This document shows, one piece after another, positions 9,104 to 20,104 of a stretch of 64,000 nucleotides of DNA; the stretch's first letter is position 1, and each line of letters begins with the position of its first letter. The notes under the pieces are model-generated. The model did no database searches. It saw nothing but the letters and a program-made list of their open reading frames with translations, and was not told the DNA's origin. The stretch covers positions 1-64,000 of the forward strand of contig JACCGJ010000626.1 in assembly GCA_013407085.1 (NCBI GenBank). The letters run 5' to 3'. Both the position numbers and the translations under genes were made by a program. Source of the DNA: Atriophallophorus winterbourni (Eukaryota > Platyhelminthes > Trematoda > Plagiorchiida > Microphallidae).

Positions 9104-11382
9104 GTTTGCCTTTTGCTGTTAGCTTATTCTCAAGAAGGCAGTGATGTACGGATTCAAAAGCCTTGCTGAAGTCTATTTAGGGGCTCCGACACCCTTCTCT
9201 TCATACATTCTTTTGGTGGCAGTATTGAGAAAACTAGGAAGTATAATCAGGCTGGATCTACCATTAGGAAATCCTTGTTTAGTTAAACTTAGTAGAGAAT
9301 GCCGCTAAAGATGCTGACAGGTTTTGTCACTCAGTAGTTTTTCCAATAATTTAGAGACGATGCTTTTTAGGCTGACAGGTTTATAGTTACCAAAAATTGA
9401 CCCGCAACCACACTTGTTTATTGGCACTATTATGGCGTTTCCACTAATTAGGAACCACTCCGAGGTTCAAGCCTGAATTGAAGAGATTGCATAAAGTTTC
9501 TGTGAGTACTGAGGCGATATTTTTTCGTATAATGGATTGGATACCATCTAATCGCTCAGGTTTGTTGACGCGAACATGGATAAATGATTCATACCTCCTG
9601 GCTTCATTTGAGGACAGTTCATCTAGTGCAGGGGTACCATGTGGTAGAATTAAACGACCTAAACGTGGCATTTGGGGAATTATCACGTCTCTGAACGCCA
9701 CTATATTTTCTGGAGGAGGCAGTCGCCAAGGATAGGTCGGTATCAGCTACTTTCCTTCTACCAGTTTCAAATCACCAATGCTCTTCCTGATTTTGCCTTT
9801 TGATTGAGCGTAGCTATAAAATCTGTTCGGATTGGTTTTACCGTCCGTAGCAAAGGATAACAGAAAGTCCCGTTTGAGCTACCGCCTTATTTTGACACAA
9901 GGGTTCCGAGCTGTTTTTATCGAACGCAAGAACCATAAGTGAAAGTTTACATTGCCTCCATAAACCATCTCGTTTACGGGTAAACCGACGAACTCGAGGA
10001 GTTATCCGGGGCGGCCGAAGATGCTCTTTCATGACGCAGCGGAGTGTGCTTGTCTTGCAACTCTTTTAGATACTTACAAATTCTATCCCAGTCTTCACTT
10101 ACATTGAAATCTTTAAGGAACTCAAGGGAAGATTTTGAAGCCTGTAAGAGGAAGCCCCCGTTTACAAGCCTTAAATTGCGTCTAGTGCGAGCAATAGGTA
10201 TGTGAAAACGCAATACCGTTTTGAAGCTTATCATTACGCGGTGGCGTTTGCCGATCGGTTTTAGGTATTTTAAAAGTTTAATGGCTTTGGGGTGGGACGA
10301 CATTACCAAGTCGAGAGTGGATGGAGTGCATCCATTACAAAACCTCTTAGGATCAGTTACGTGCTAAACTAGCGTATGAACATTAAGCAATTAGAGAAAC
10401 GTTTGGGATTGCTCGCCGACTACGGATACTGTGACGGACGAATCTAGGTCTGGAATGTTGAAATCACCTAAGATGAGTACGCTGGAAGCTGATTGAAATA
10501 GCCCGTCGAGCGTCCCAATCAGCCGTGTAATCTGCTGGGCTGCACTAGTTGTGACGAAGATACAAGAAATTGCAAGGGCCTAATTGTAGCAAGTCAGGAT
10601 CCTCGTATGAACTTGGACGTTTACACTGGTTAAGGATATACCTGTGCCCCTATTGTGCAAACCATACTATAGGAGAAGTGCAACGCCACCGTCTCTCGTC
10701 GTCAGGTCTTTCGCATCTAATGACGAAATACTACTCGCCGATGTTTAATGGCACATAATCAAAAGCGACAGCCAGGTCTCAGAAAGCTCTAAAACCCTGG
10801 AGTGTAACTGTGGCACGCAAAGAAATAGATCAGCACACTTATTCCTTATGCGGCACACATTAGCGTACAGCACTGAGGCGCTGGTTAAGCGTGCTTCTAA
10901 AACTAATCCTGTTTGGCCCTCAGCCAAAGCACCCGAGAAAGCTGTACGTTTTTTGGCGTGCTATCTAAAGCAGTACTATCCAGTTCAACAACCTCTTGCA
11001 GACTGTTGTCTGATATTTAAGGCTGCATCCATTGAAGAAGAGCAACAGCTCCAGATATCTACTTGGCACCCATCTTCATTTGCGATAAGCCCATCAACGT
11101 AGTCTTATCCGGACAGCAAGATTCATGACTCGGTATGATCGTCACGGATTCACTAGTGCTTTGATTTGCATCAGGAATACGGATAGCAGATGTACTTAAA
11201 GCTAAGTTTCTCCTGTTTAAAGCGAAAGGGTTTTGTCTAATCCGAGAGGGATGGTTGTCCGGCTTAACCTGAAGCTTGTCTAGAGTTGTTTTGGCGATGT
11301 ATTCAGCCCTAGACAGTAACGCATTTTGATCCGCCTGGTTTTTTGAATTCTACCAGGATTAGCCTAGGGCGGTTATCCATTT
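9104..11382 (-). pseudogene. CR1/Jockey-like LINE E1, decayed: part of RT, endonuclease, part of ORF1
   Basis: This aligns collinearly with E2 (35250-37560, same strand). Recognisable pieces from right to left are ORF1 sequence (about 11000-11382), endonuclease start (YANVCRIRNKCADL, 10927 leftwards), endonuclease end and spacer (VMSSHPKAIKLLKYL, 9838-10309), RT start (9444-9701, HVRVNKPERLDGI), and the RT KAFxSVNH region near 9140-9170. Many stops and frameshifts are present. Both ends are missing: the left end is inside RT and the right end inside ORF1. It is therefore a fragment trapped between R1 and the Pao LTR, not a simple 5'-truncated insertion. Confidence 0.8.
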
Positions 11383-11384
11383 TG

Positions 11385-11541
11385 TTTGCTGTTACGTTCC
11401 TATACAATTGAGGTTTGTATACTTATTTTTGTTGTAATTTTTGCCAATTACAGTACCGTAGAATATCCGAATCGTTGTTATGAATTTGTCTGAATAAGAA
11501 ACGAGTGGTTTCCGCGTTAACCAACGAATTTAGTCGATACA
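11385..11541 (+). repeat. Pao/BEL copy 1, truncated 5' LTR
   Basis: This is similar to the 3' parts of the LTRs at 13481-13954 and 17395-17868, and closest to 17935-18112 (shared caattgaggtttgtat, gccaattacagtaccgtagaatat, gtctgaataagaaacg.gtggt). It ends tttagtcgataca, matching the TTACA end of the other LTRs. The following bases (gtctctaatttgg) parallel those after the copy-2 LTR, where the primer binding site should be. Confidence 0.7.
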
Positions 11542-13240
11542 GTCTCTAATTTGGAATTGCAATATAAATCGACTTTTGATTTGTACCGTATTCTCTCAAC
11601 AGGAGTAATTACAGTGGTTAACTAAGATCGTTCCATTTGGATTCGCATCACAACCTGACTTTCGACTGTTGCAGCATTTGTATCAACCGGAGAAAATACT
11701 TATTTTGTTTCGTTGCAATCGAAGCAGTATTCAACTTGGTCAACGCACTGCTCAGCTTCGTTGTCAGAATTGTTTCTTAGAAGTGAAAGCGGTGAACGAA
11801 CGTGATCTTCATCAAAGTGAATCTGTGCGGATTGGAACATTTAAGCTTGATCCTTTACCTGTTGAACACTCGGTGACGTTCATTCATTTTGTCTTTTATT
11901 ATTTATATCATTGCAAATCTATGATGCCTGAAAGTTCAGCGAGATTAGTATGTGGAGCGGTTCTGTCCCTAAAAGATGGTCACAATGGTGCAGACAATTT
12001 CGATTTCATATCAGTTGGTAGACATGGACTCGATTGTAACTGCACCTTCTAAATGGGAACTTGAATTGGAGAAAGAGTTAGCGATTGCTCATGCTACAAT
12101 CTCTAAGTTAACTTATTGCACCAGTTATAGACGAACATCAGACATTCCTTGTCTTGTGTCTAACTCAGATTTAGATGAGTTATTGGCAGAGGCAAGACGA
12201 TTGATCAGTCAGTCAGAAGGCTTCGCAATTCTCGCTAAGTCAATGCATAAATGTAAAGTTGCCCTCACTTTAGTGGAGTGCCGTGCGGTTTTAAACGCAA
12301 GTGCCACTTTGGTGTATGTAGTGAATATTTTACTGGCTGCGTTCCAGCAACAGTGGGCTGATCTGAAGAACACTATATATTGCGAAGGATTGGATGTTAC
12401 GTTTCAGCAACTCACAAAATTTGTTACGTTGAGCGCGTATTGATTGAAGCAGATTTGATCAGGTGTGCAGATGTTGCACAAATAATTCCATAGCAAGACC
12501 TGTTAGCCTCGTCAGTTGTCAAGAAATTGTTTCTGCTGATGTAAAATTGAAGGATGTTGATGTTTGTGTTGTGCGTTGTGCTCAGGAAGCGCAGTTACCG
12601 GACACTGAATTAGCTTAGTCAGATTTTGTATCTGAATTTCAGGACACTAATCCGAATCAGATGGAGAGCAAGCCTGGCTCACCTGACACGAAATCAGCAA
12701 AAATGAATTGTAAGCCTAGTTCACTTGACACTGAATCAGCCCAAACGTGGGCGACAAATGGTCGGCATGACAATCCATATGTTTTGCGCGAGCCGTTCGG
12801 TTGTGTACCTAATGAGCCATTTGTGTTTCGAACCCCGGATGCACTAATATTATTTTGCAGATTAGAGTTATTTTAGATGACGCAAGATGTCACTATATGA
12901 GAATAAAATACACAAAGCTCGTTCGGTTGGGATTGCATGCATGATCTTTTTGTAGGATAGGTTGGCAGAACCGGAAGACGTGGTGGATCTTTGTCTAGCA
13001 AACTTTTTCCCTATAAAAAGCCACGGGTGATGCGACGTGGCGAAGAGGACTCGCCACTAAATAAAGTCACTTGCTTTATTCTTCTGTGCTATTTATTTGC
13101 TTCATGGTTTGAAGGTTGCAGACACATTTGCTTAGTTGATTATACATTTTGACTACATGGAAGAATTTGATTGGAGGTGTAAGAGACATGTTAAGTGGTA
13201 TGCAGCTTCGAAATTCTTCTTTTTCTTTTCATTTCGACCT
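11542..13240 (+). pseudogene. Pao/BEL copy 1 internal region: gag remnant, pol deleted
   Basis: The ORF 11976-12443 contains a stretch (SLNASATLVYV..QQQWADLKNTIYCEGLDVTFQQLTKFV) homologous to the gag of copy 2 (HQWADAADELSRDGHGVTFEHLTQFV). After it come short unrelated frames (12661-12876). Then, at about 12950-13090, comes a non-coding block (gtggtggatctttgtctagcaaac..tgactcgccact.aataaagtcactt) that is also found at 17140-17280, upstream of the copy-2 3' LTR. Protease, RT, RNase H and integrase are absent. This is an internally deleted element that could only have moved with proteins supplied by another copy. Confidence 0.7.
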
Positions 13241-13480
13241 TTATACAATACTTAATTTTGTGACTTGTATTAGGTTTTGCTTATTTTTTCTTCAGAATTG
13301 AAACACTTCTCTTTATATATTTGATGAAACTTTTGTTTTAACTCATTGTTTTTGCCATTGTTGGTCATTGTTGCTGAATTTCGTTGCCATTTTGGGCACC
13401 AATATTTTGCTTTATTTTGGCGGCCAATTTGTGTATAATTTTTGATTGTCACGAAAAACATGTGTAAATGATGAAATTTT
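13241..13480. other. AT-rich spacer between the two Pao elements
   Basis: I see no coding or RNA feature. It may include the beginning of the copy-1 3' LTR, whose end would be at 17935-18112, beyond the nested copy 2. The last bases (gtaaatgatgaaatttt) resemble the bases before the copy-2 3' LTR (gtaaatgacgaacttt), so the exact LTR start is ambiguous by about 15 bp. Confidence 0.35.
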
Positions 13481-13954
13481 TGTGTAAAATTCCTTATTAT
13501 TTTCTGTTTGAACAATTGGATTGTTCCTTATTCTCAACAGTTTTATCCTACATTGTTTCTGTGTACACATTTTCCTTATCCACTTCTATACCCCGTTTTG
13601 TTTTACTGAAGTAATTTATATTGCTTGGCTGACATTAAATTCCACATATTTTTGCACATATTGTCTGGAGAAAACACGGATAATTGTTCACCATTGTATT
13701 GGTAATTTCATTCCCTTGCATTTATCATTTGGCAGTCTATCTTGACAGCATTGACTAAATTTATTGTTGTCATTTGGAAACTTTGAGCATTTTTGGCTCA
13801 CATCATTTGTACAACCCGGTACAGTTGAGGTTTGTCCATTGTTATTGTCTATTAACCTTGTTAATAGAACCGTAGTTAACTCGAATCATTGTTTCGAATT
13901 GTCGAACTAAGAAACGGGTGGTCTACGCGTTAAACATCGACTTTAGTCGTTACA
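13481..13954 (+). repeat. 5' LTR of Pao/BEL copy 2
   Basis: A near-identical copy stands at 17395-17868. Both start tgtgtaaaattcc and end tttagtcgttaca, giving TG...CA ends and about 474 bp. By eye I count roughly 20 differences between the pair, so the insertion is not brand new. The ORF inside (13521-13745) recurs in the 3' LTR and is not thought to be coding. Confidence 0.85.
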
Positions 13955-14143
13955 GTTCTCAACTCGGATTGTTCTATTTGGAGAAACAGAAAATTGAATT
14001 GCTCATTTGAAAACGGTCAATTTGGATCGTCTGCCTATTTGATCAAGGTTCAAATTGGATCTTCGTTCCGCAATTCTATTTTGCTTCAAACTTGGTGACG
14101 TTCCCTGTTTTTCTGTTTTTATATCTTTGTTTGCATTAATTCA

Positions 14144-15779
14144 TAATGCGTAAGAAATCGAAACGGTTGAACCCTAATGGGAAACATGTTGTTAGTGATC
14201 GTGATGACACTCCTGGTTTCGCCTCACATAGCTCTTGCATGTAGCTTTTAGGTAGTTCTAATTTACAACATACACCCGAACAGTCTATGCGTGAGTTACA
14301 GCAGGATTTAATGGTAGCGAAGGAAATTATAGCTCGCTTGTGCCGATCCAACGACAATCCGGTGGCTACTTTCCCTATCGCTGATCGTCAACTTGAATCG
14401 GAAGTGGGCAACGCGTTACATAGAATCGTGAACGATACTGCTTTACTCCCAAAGGTTGAGTTATCATCATTTGATTGTAATCCAGTGGACTATGGAAATT
14501 TATAAGGTAATTTGAATGCCACGTGGAATCAAAAACGTGTGATTCTGGACAGCGTTTGTTGTATCTCACATATTATTGCCGAGGTAAAGCTCGAAACGCG
14601 ATCGACGCTTGCGTGATGTTGCCGCCTGAAGAAGGTTGTAAAGAGCACGCAACATTCTAAAGAAAATTATTGGCCTACCTCACGCTCGCACGCTCGTTAT
14701 TGAACGAGATGTTGAGTGAAGCAACACGGGTAAGAAACACTTTCGATAGTCTGTCAAACCTCGCCTTGAGGATAGAAAACTGCCAAATTGCTTTGATGCA
14801 AATGGGTTGTGAAGCAGATTTGAATTCTGTAACCACCTTGGAAGGCGTTACTAAGTGTTTACCTGTCGCCTCACAGCATCAGTGGGCTGATGCGGCGGAT
14901 GAACTCAGCAGGGATGGTCACGGAGTCACCTTTGAGCACCTGACACAATTTGTGTTACGGCGTGCACGTATCGCAGGGAGCAGGTTTGGGCAGCTGCTTG
15001 GAACCACTATCTCAAACACCTATAATCAATCACCTCGTGCATACCCAAATACGAGGAGTGATTTCCAAATCACTGAGAAAAGAAACGTTTTTGCTAACAC
15101 TAGTGATGTAAGGCCTAGCGTAGTGTGTTGCATTTGCCAGGCCTTTCGTGAGTTGAAACATTGTCCGAAATTTATTGAATCGGATGTCAAGTCGCGCTGG
15201 GAAATCGCTGGGCGCAATTCTGTTTGTTTTGTATGTCTGCGACCGTCACATGACGCTGTGTCATGTAACTACAAGCCGTGGTGCACTGCAGAAAATTGCG
15301 GTAAACAACAGCATACACTTCTACATAACGATCGGGCTGCAGAGAAACCGTCTATGAATGTTCATTGCAGCCATGCGGCAATTAGTGCCAAAGTGTTAAT
15401 AGGCTCTATAACCATCAACATCGAGACTCCGACTGGGTTTATAAGTGCTGTAGACTTATTGGATAGTGGGTCTGATACCACTTTGATTCTTGAGGACTTC
15501 GTTGAGCAATACAAGATGCCTAATTGTCCTGCGCAAGTTTCGTTGACAACTTTGGGGCATCAACGTAAACTTTCTTGTTCCCGTCTAACCTTTAAAATAC
15601 ACTCGTTTGACGTCAGTCAAGTAATCAATGTTGCAGAGGCTTACACAGTGGAAACTTTGCCGCATGTATCACAATGTTCGATAATGAACTTGAGTGAAAG
15701 GCCTGCATATCTGAAAGACGTTGACTTGGATGTGAGTGATCAGCCTGTGACTGTGCTGATATGTTGTAATGTTTCCTAA
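14144..15779 (+). pseudogene. Pao/BEL gag and aspartic protease
   Basis: Gag starts around ATG 14144 (MRKKSKRLNPNGKHV) but has stops at about 14241, 14503 and 14657. A long open stretch runs 14670-15779. It contains gag helices (residues 1-110), cysteine/histidine-rich zinc-finger sequence (CCICQAF..CPKF..; RNSVCFVCLRPSHDAVSC; CGKQQHTLLH, residues about 150-225) and the protease signature DLLDSGSDTTLILEDF at about residues 262-277. The Pao protease-to-RT link (ALEQRLGGRGHPFATKTLLGW) continues past the stop at 15777, up to about 15900. Gag packages the RNA and the protease cuts Gag-Pol. The several stops make it inactive. Confidence 0.8.
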
Positions 15780-15949
15780 GCACATTGGGCTTTGGAACAG
15801 CGATTAGGAGGCAGAGGCCATCCATTTGCAACGAAAACGTTATTGGGTTGGATTTTGCAAGGACCGGCATGCCGAACCTCAGAGGATATCGTCTGTTTGA
15901 ATACTTTTCTGGAGAAAAAGTCAATTGGATAATGTAACAACCGTCAATG

Positions 15950-16300
15950 CAATGCAGACATATCCGCTGATGGAAATGAACGAACGCGTGATGACAAAGA
16001 ATCCTTGTCAACATTGTTACGAATGGGAGGTTTTCGCTTGAAAAAGTGGATTTCCAATGACCGTATGTTACTTGATGATGTGCCTGCGGATGACCGCGCA
16101 CCTAATGTACGCGCCATTAGCCAAGATAAGCTACCAATGGAAAGAATGCTGAGTGTTAAATGGGATGCAGCCACAGACGAAGTTGCGTTTGATCTGAATC
16201 TTGCAAAACGCCCAACAACGAAACGAAGTTTATTATCAGTAGTCATTACTTTGTACGACCCACTTGGCTTGATGAATCCTTGGATATTCCATTGAAAAGA
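15950..16300 (+). pseudogene. Pao/BEL pol, segment after the RT active site
   Basis: The frame 16005-16295 contains MERMLSVKWDAATDE and TKRSLLSVVITLYDPLGL, the characteristic Pao/BEL block downstream of the RT palm. Upstream, at 15900-16000, there is no Y-x-DD box and no room for one. About 300-400 residues are missing, so this is an internal deletion. Confidence 0.8.
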
Positions 16301-16378
16301 ATCGCCACAACGCTGTTGCAGAAAACCTTTGGGTTGGGAGGATCTGATGTGTGATGATCTTCAGCTGATGTGCAATAA

Positions 16379-17134
16379 GTGGATCAACAGCATGATGCGA
16401 TCAAAGAGTTATGTGTTCCACGACGCTTTAGCGAAGTAAATGAATGTATGACATCCTTAAATTTACACGTCTTCAGTGATGCCTCGGAATCTGGCCATAG
16501 CGCTGTTGCATATGGACGTTTATGTAACGATTCAGTCATGTCGCTGGTTCGTCTCCTGTTTTCGATATCTCGAGTGAATCTTTGGAAAACAGTATCGATT
16601 TCTAGGTTGGAATTGTCTGCAGCGGTTCTTGCGGTACGTATATATCGGATACCAAAATCCGCTTCTGGTGAACTTGTTAAAAACATTAACTTTTGGACTG
16701 ATTCCATGACCGTTTTGTATTATATTATCGATCAAACTAGTCGTTTTTTAACGTTCGTAGCGAATCGTTCGACGTTCGTACACGAATACACGATACCATG
16801 CCAGTGGAGGCATGTTGGTACCGGAAATAATCTAGTTGCTGCTATAGGATTTTATCGATTAAAATTTCGGGTGAATGACCCATACTTTCTAATACAAGCT
16901 ATCGGTGTGTGGCCTGAATTTGTTAATCCACAGCGCACCGAACAGGCTGAATTTAAGCGTGCCAGTTATAAAATAACATCAATGGATTCGAAACGAGGAA
17001 TAGACATCATTCGTAGTCGGTTCTCTAGTTGGAAAAGGCTTTTACGCTCAATTTCATGTATGGATAGAACTCAAGAATACGAATGCTTGGAGGCTAGCGT
17101 GGTGTCGCGAATAGGGCAAGCTCGAACTTTTTGA
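16379..17134 (+). pseudogene. Pao/BEL RNase H, C-terminally replaced
   Basis: LHVFSDASESGHSAVAYGRL (first catalytic Asp) is followed by SISRLELSAAVLAVRI (Glu) and FWTDSMTVLYYI (second Asp): the Pao RNase H signature. After about residue 160 the expected integrase zinc finger and DDE core do not appear. The remaining about 90 codons do not match anything I recognise. The 16300-16379 joint contains a stop and a frame change. Confidence 0.8.
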
Positions 17135-17394
17135 AGGGCCAGGAGCAAAGCTGGGTGACGTGGTGAGTCTACGTTTGGCAAAAGTTTTCTCTATGAAAAG
17201 CCACATATATCCCGTGATAGCAATTCGATGTGGCGTGTGTGACTCGCCACTCAATAAAGTCACTTGCCGTTTGTCTTGCGTTTTTTAGGTTAAGATTGGA
17301 GTAGTTGGGTAGACAGGCGGAACCAATCAGTTAGTTTCATTCAGCACACCAGGTTTAGAAGTAATTTGGCGGGAGGAGTAAATGACGAACTTTT

Positions 17395-17868
17395 TGTGTA
17401 AAATTCCTTATTATTTTCTGTTTGAACAATTGGATTGTTCCTTATTCTCAACAATTTTATCCTACATTGTTTCTGTGTACACATTTTCCTTATCCACTTC
17501 TATACCCCGTTTTGTTTTACTGAAGTAATTTATATTGCTTGGCTGACATTAAATTCCACATATTTTTGCACGTATTGTCTGGAGAAAACACGGACAATTG
17601 TTCACCATTGTATTGGTAATTTTGTTCCTTTGCATTTATCATTTGGCAGTCTATCTTGTCAGCATTGGCTGAATTTATTATTGTCATTTGGAAACTTTGA
17701 GCATTTTTGGCTCACATTATTTGTACAACCCGATACAAATGAGGTTTTTCCATTGTTGTTGTCTATTAAACTTGTTAATAGAACCGTAGTAAACTTGAAT
17801 CATTGTTTTGAATTGTCGAACTAAGAAACGGGTGGTGTACGCGTTAAACATCGACTTTAGTCGTTACA
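17395..17868 (+). repeat. 3' LTR of Pao/BEL copy 2
   Basis: This is the partner of 13481-13954. It follows a polypurine tract and ends tcgttaca. The flanks allow a short duplication: atttt before the 5' LTR (13476-13480) and, if the LTR ends one base earlier, atttt at 17868-17872. A Pao/BEL integrase usually makes 5 bp. Confidence 0.85.
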
Positions 17869-17934
17869 TTTTGGATGACATTTTGGTAATTCGATTCTTT
17901 CTATTTTTATCTCAGGTCGTCTTTGATTGAATCG

Positions 17935-18112
17935 AATTGATTCTAGAGTATTTGACTCCTTTATTTGCCGTTATGTTCCCTGTAAAATTGAGGTTTGTAT
18001 ATTTAATTTTGTTGTAAATGTTGCCAATTACAGTACCGTAGAATATACGAATTTTGAATTTGTCTAAATAGGAAACGGGTGGTCTACGCGTTACTCATGT
18101 CACAGACGTTAC
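17935..18112 (+). repeat. Partial Pao LTR, probably copy 1's 3' LTR end
   Basis: This shares aattgaggtttgtat, gttgccaattacagtaccgtagaatat and gaaacgggtggtctacgcgtta with the truncated LTR at 11385-11541, and is closer to it than to the copy-2 LTRs. The simplest reading is that copy 2 inserted into the 3' end of copy 1. Confidence 0.6.
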
Positions 18113-18233
18113 ATTTATCATTGTTATTATTATTATTCTTAAATCGGTTAGGAAAGAGAAAAAATGATCACGAAAAACAATATTTGTGGCATTTTTTTAA
18201 ATTTTCTAATAAACACGTTAGTGTATTAGTGCC

Positions 18234-19979
18234 GTGTATCAGTGCATGATTATGGAACACTATCTCCAAGGAAATGGTTTACATGAGGAGCAAACGTCTG
18301 TATGCTTGAAGTCATTCATCGAGTCTCTTCCTTTTGATGAGCGCCAGCACGTGGCTTCCACATTCTTACTCATCCGACAGCATTTGGAGGATCCAATTCC
18401 TCCCAAAAAGCCTATTAAATTTTTTTTCCCAAATACGTGATCTGGGGCGGACATTTCAACACATCCTTCTTCATTTGCGCCAAAACCTGGAAACACACCT
18501 ATTTATGGGTTTGGAATGTTTCATAGAATCTTCTTCCATGTCTTCTACCATTTTCACCATTGCGATTTGTCTTCTTGAATTGTCTGCGGTGCGCAACATC
18601 GATAGACTTGATCTGGAAGGTCAAGAGACTCTTGACACAGTTTACCGTCTTCACGACTGAATAATACCAAAACTCTCGGAGCGTGTTCTTTCATTACGAA
18701 CTAACATACCTGGTCTTCATGCATGGTCTCTAGCAATGCTATTGTTTACTCTTGACAGTTTCACTGAATGGTTGCGAAACAACAATTGTTTCCTTCCCAC
18801 TGATGACAATAATGATGATATTTCGCTCTGTAAAAATGTTTTTAAGCACAGTTGCGTGCCGGTTGTTATGAAAACCTTATTGAAAATTCAGCTGGAACGA
18901 AGACCGTTACCTATCTTTCCCAAACCTTACACTTTGTTTGACGTGCTGTTTAGTTGTGCCATTACCAGTAATTTTGAGCTAAAGTCATCAGCCAAACTTA
19001 ATTGGAAGTCAACGTGCTGTGTGCTTGAACAATCAGAACCCCAAGTTCTAACGCACAAGGCGAACCAAATCAGAAGCAATCTTCCTATTTCAACAGAAAA
19101 CCTGGATGGGATATCCATTCCCTCACTGGAATCCGTGTATCAAAGTGAAGACTTCGGTCGCATCATCTCAATTCTTAGCTCAATCAACCTATCAATGCTA
19201 AATCTGGATTCGCCATTTGATAGCGGCAGTCTGAAGGAGCAGCAGCTTATTACTTCCTTGAAGATGAATAATTCTCTGTTGCTCAGACTTTAACGCGAAT
19301 TAAATGAAGCACATCGCTTCCGTGAAGGCGAGACAGTTTATGAACAAATTTACCGTTCTTTAGTGTACTATGGTACCGAGCTACGGAACATCGTTTTCCA
19401 CTGACATCCCTGCCACAATCTTACCTATGGATGGCTGGTCTAGTTCGCCCACATTTTCAGTACATGTCTTATTCCGGATTCGCCCGGTCCGTGGCTTGTT
19501 TGCAAAGATTTTTGACGGGCTATCAAGCCCTGTTCAGATCCTCCACTTCGGCGTCGCCCCATTGGTATTTTCAACTGACCACCGATGTGGTGATAGCAGT
19601 GATCGATCGTTTAGAGGCCCACCCAATCTCCGATCACTTGGACGACATATGTTGTTCTTGTCTGGTGGCCATTAGTCGTCCCTACGCAGCTCTAGGAGCC
19701 GACAAATCAGACGTGAGACCAGAATTATCACGCGTCATCAAGACTCCGTTGGAAACCATCATTTCTCGCTTGGCATCTTGTCGCTCGGACCGAGGTGAGA
19801 ATAAGCATGTCCACTCGGTGCTCAGTCCCCGACTTCGGGATTTGCTGAACAATTATCTAATGTTACCGATGATTCGCACAATCGATCCTTGGGCACTTGA
19901 ACAAGCTCTGGTCGGTATCCGGCCGGCATCGGCCAAGGTTTTGTTGAACCAACTTTTGCCGAAAATCGAAAATGAGTGA
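18234..19979 (+). pseudogene. Intronless, broken copy of an unrecognised host gene
   Basis: About 1.7 kb of continuous protein-like sequence, spread over three frames: 18234-18440, then 18334-18660 and 18736-19293 in one frame with stops at 18658 and 19291, then a short third frame near 19370, then 19431-19979 to a stop. The protein is rich in Leu and helical-looking (FDERQHVASTFLLIRQHLED; ETVYEQIYRSLVYYGTELR; YMSYSGFARSVACLQRFLTG). It has no RT, gag or transposase motif. No intron-like gaps with GT/AG are evident across 1.7 kb, whereas the NAP1 gene here is split into short exons. A retrocopy is therefore likely. I could not assign a family. Confidence 0.55.
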
Positions 19980-20104
19980 CAAGAGGCTCATTCGAGTTCA
20001 AAGCTGAAACTATGTCTGGTGCCAGTAGTGGTTGGTGGATTGCAAGTGGCTGAAAAGTTGGCCGTGGAGCGGCGCTGCTAACCCATGTATCACATTTTGT
20101 ACAT

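Larger units (their letters stand above)
13955..17394 (+). mobile_element. Pao/BEL copy 2 internal region (Sinbad-like), RT core and integrase deleted
   Basis: The internal part holds gag, protease, a post-RT segment and RNase H, in Pao/BEL order. The RT catalytic region between about 15900 and 16010 and the whole integrase after about 16860 are missing. It ends with the non-coding block shared with copy 1 (17140-17290) and a purine-rich tract (ggcgggaggag, 17369-17379) before the 3' LTR. Similarity to the trematode Pao element Sinbad is inferred from domain content only. Confidence 0.8.

Noticed and set aside
15625..16246. Minus ORFs of 158 and 100 codons
   Set aside because: Antisense to Pao pol blocks that are clearly conserved on the plus strand.
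13521..17824. ORFs of 74 and 129 codons repeated at 13521 and 17435
   Set aside because: They lie in the two LTRs of the Pao element, so the repetition reflects LTR identity.
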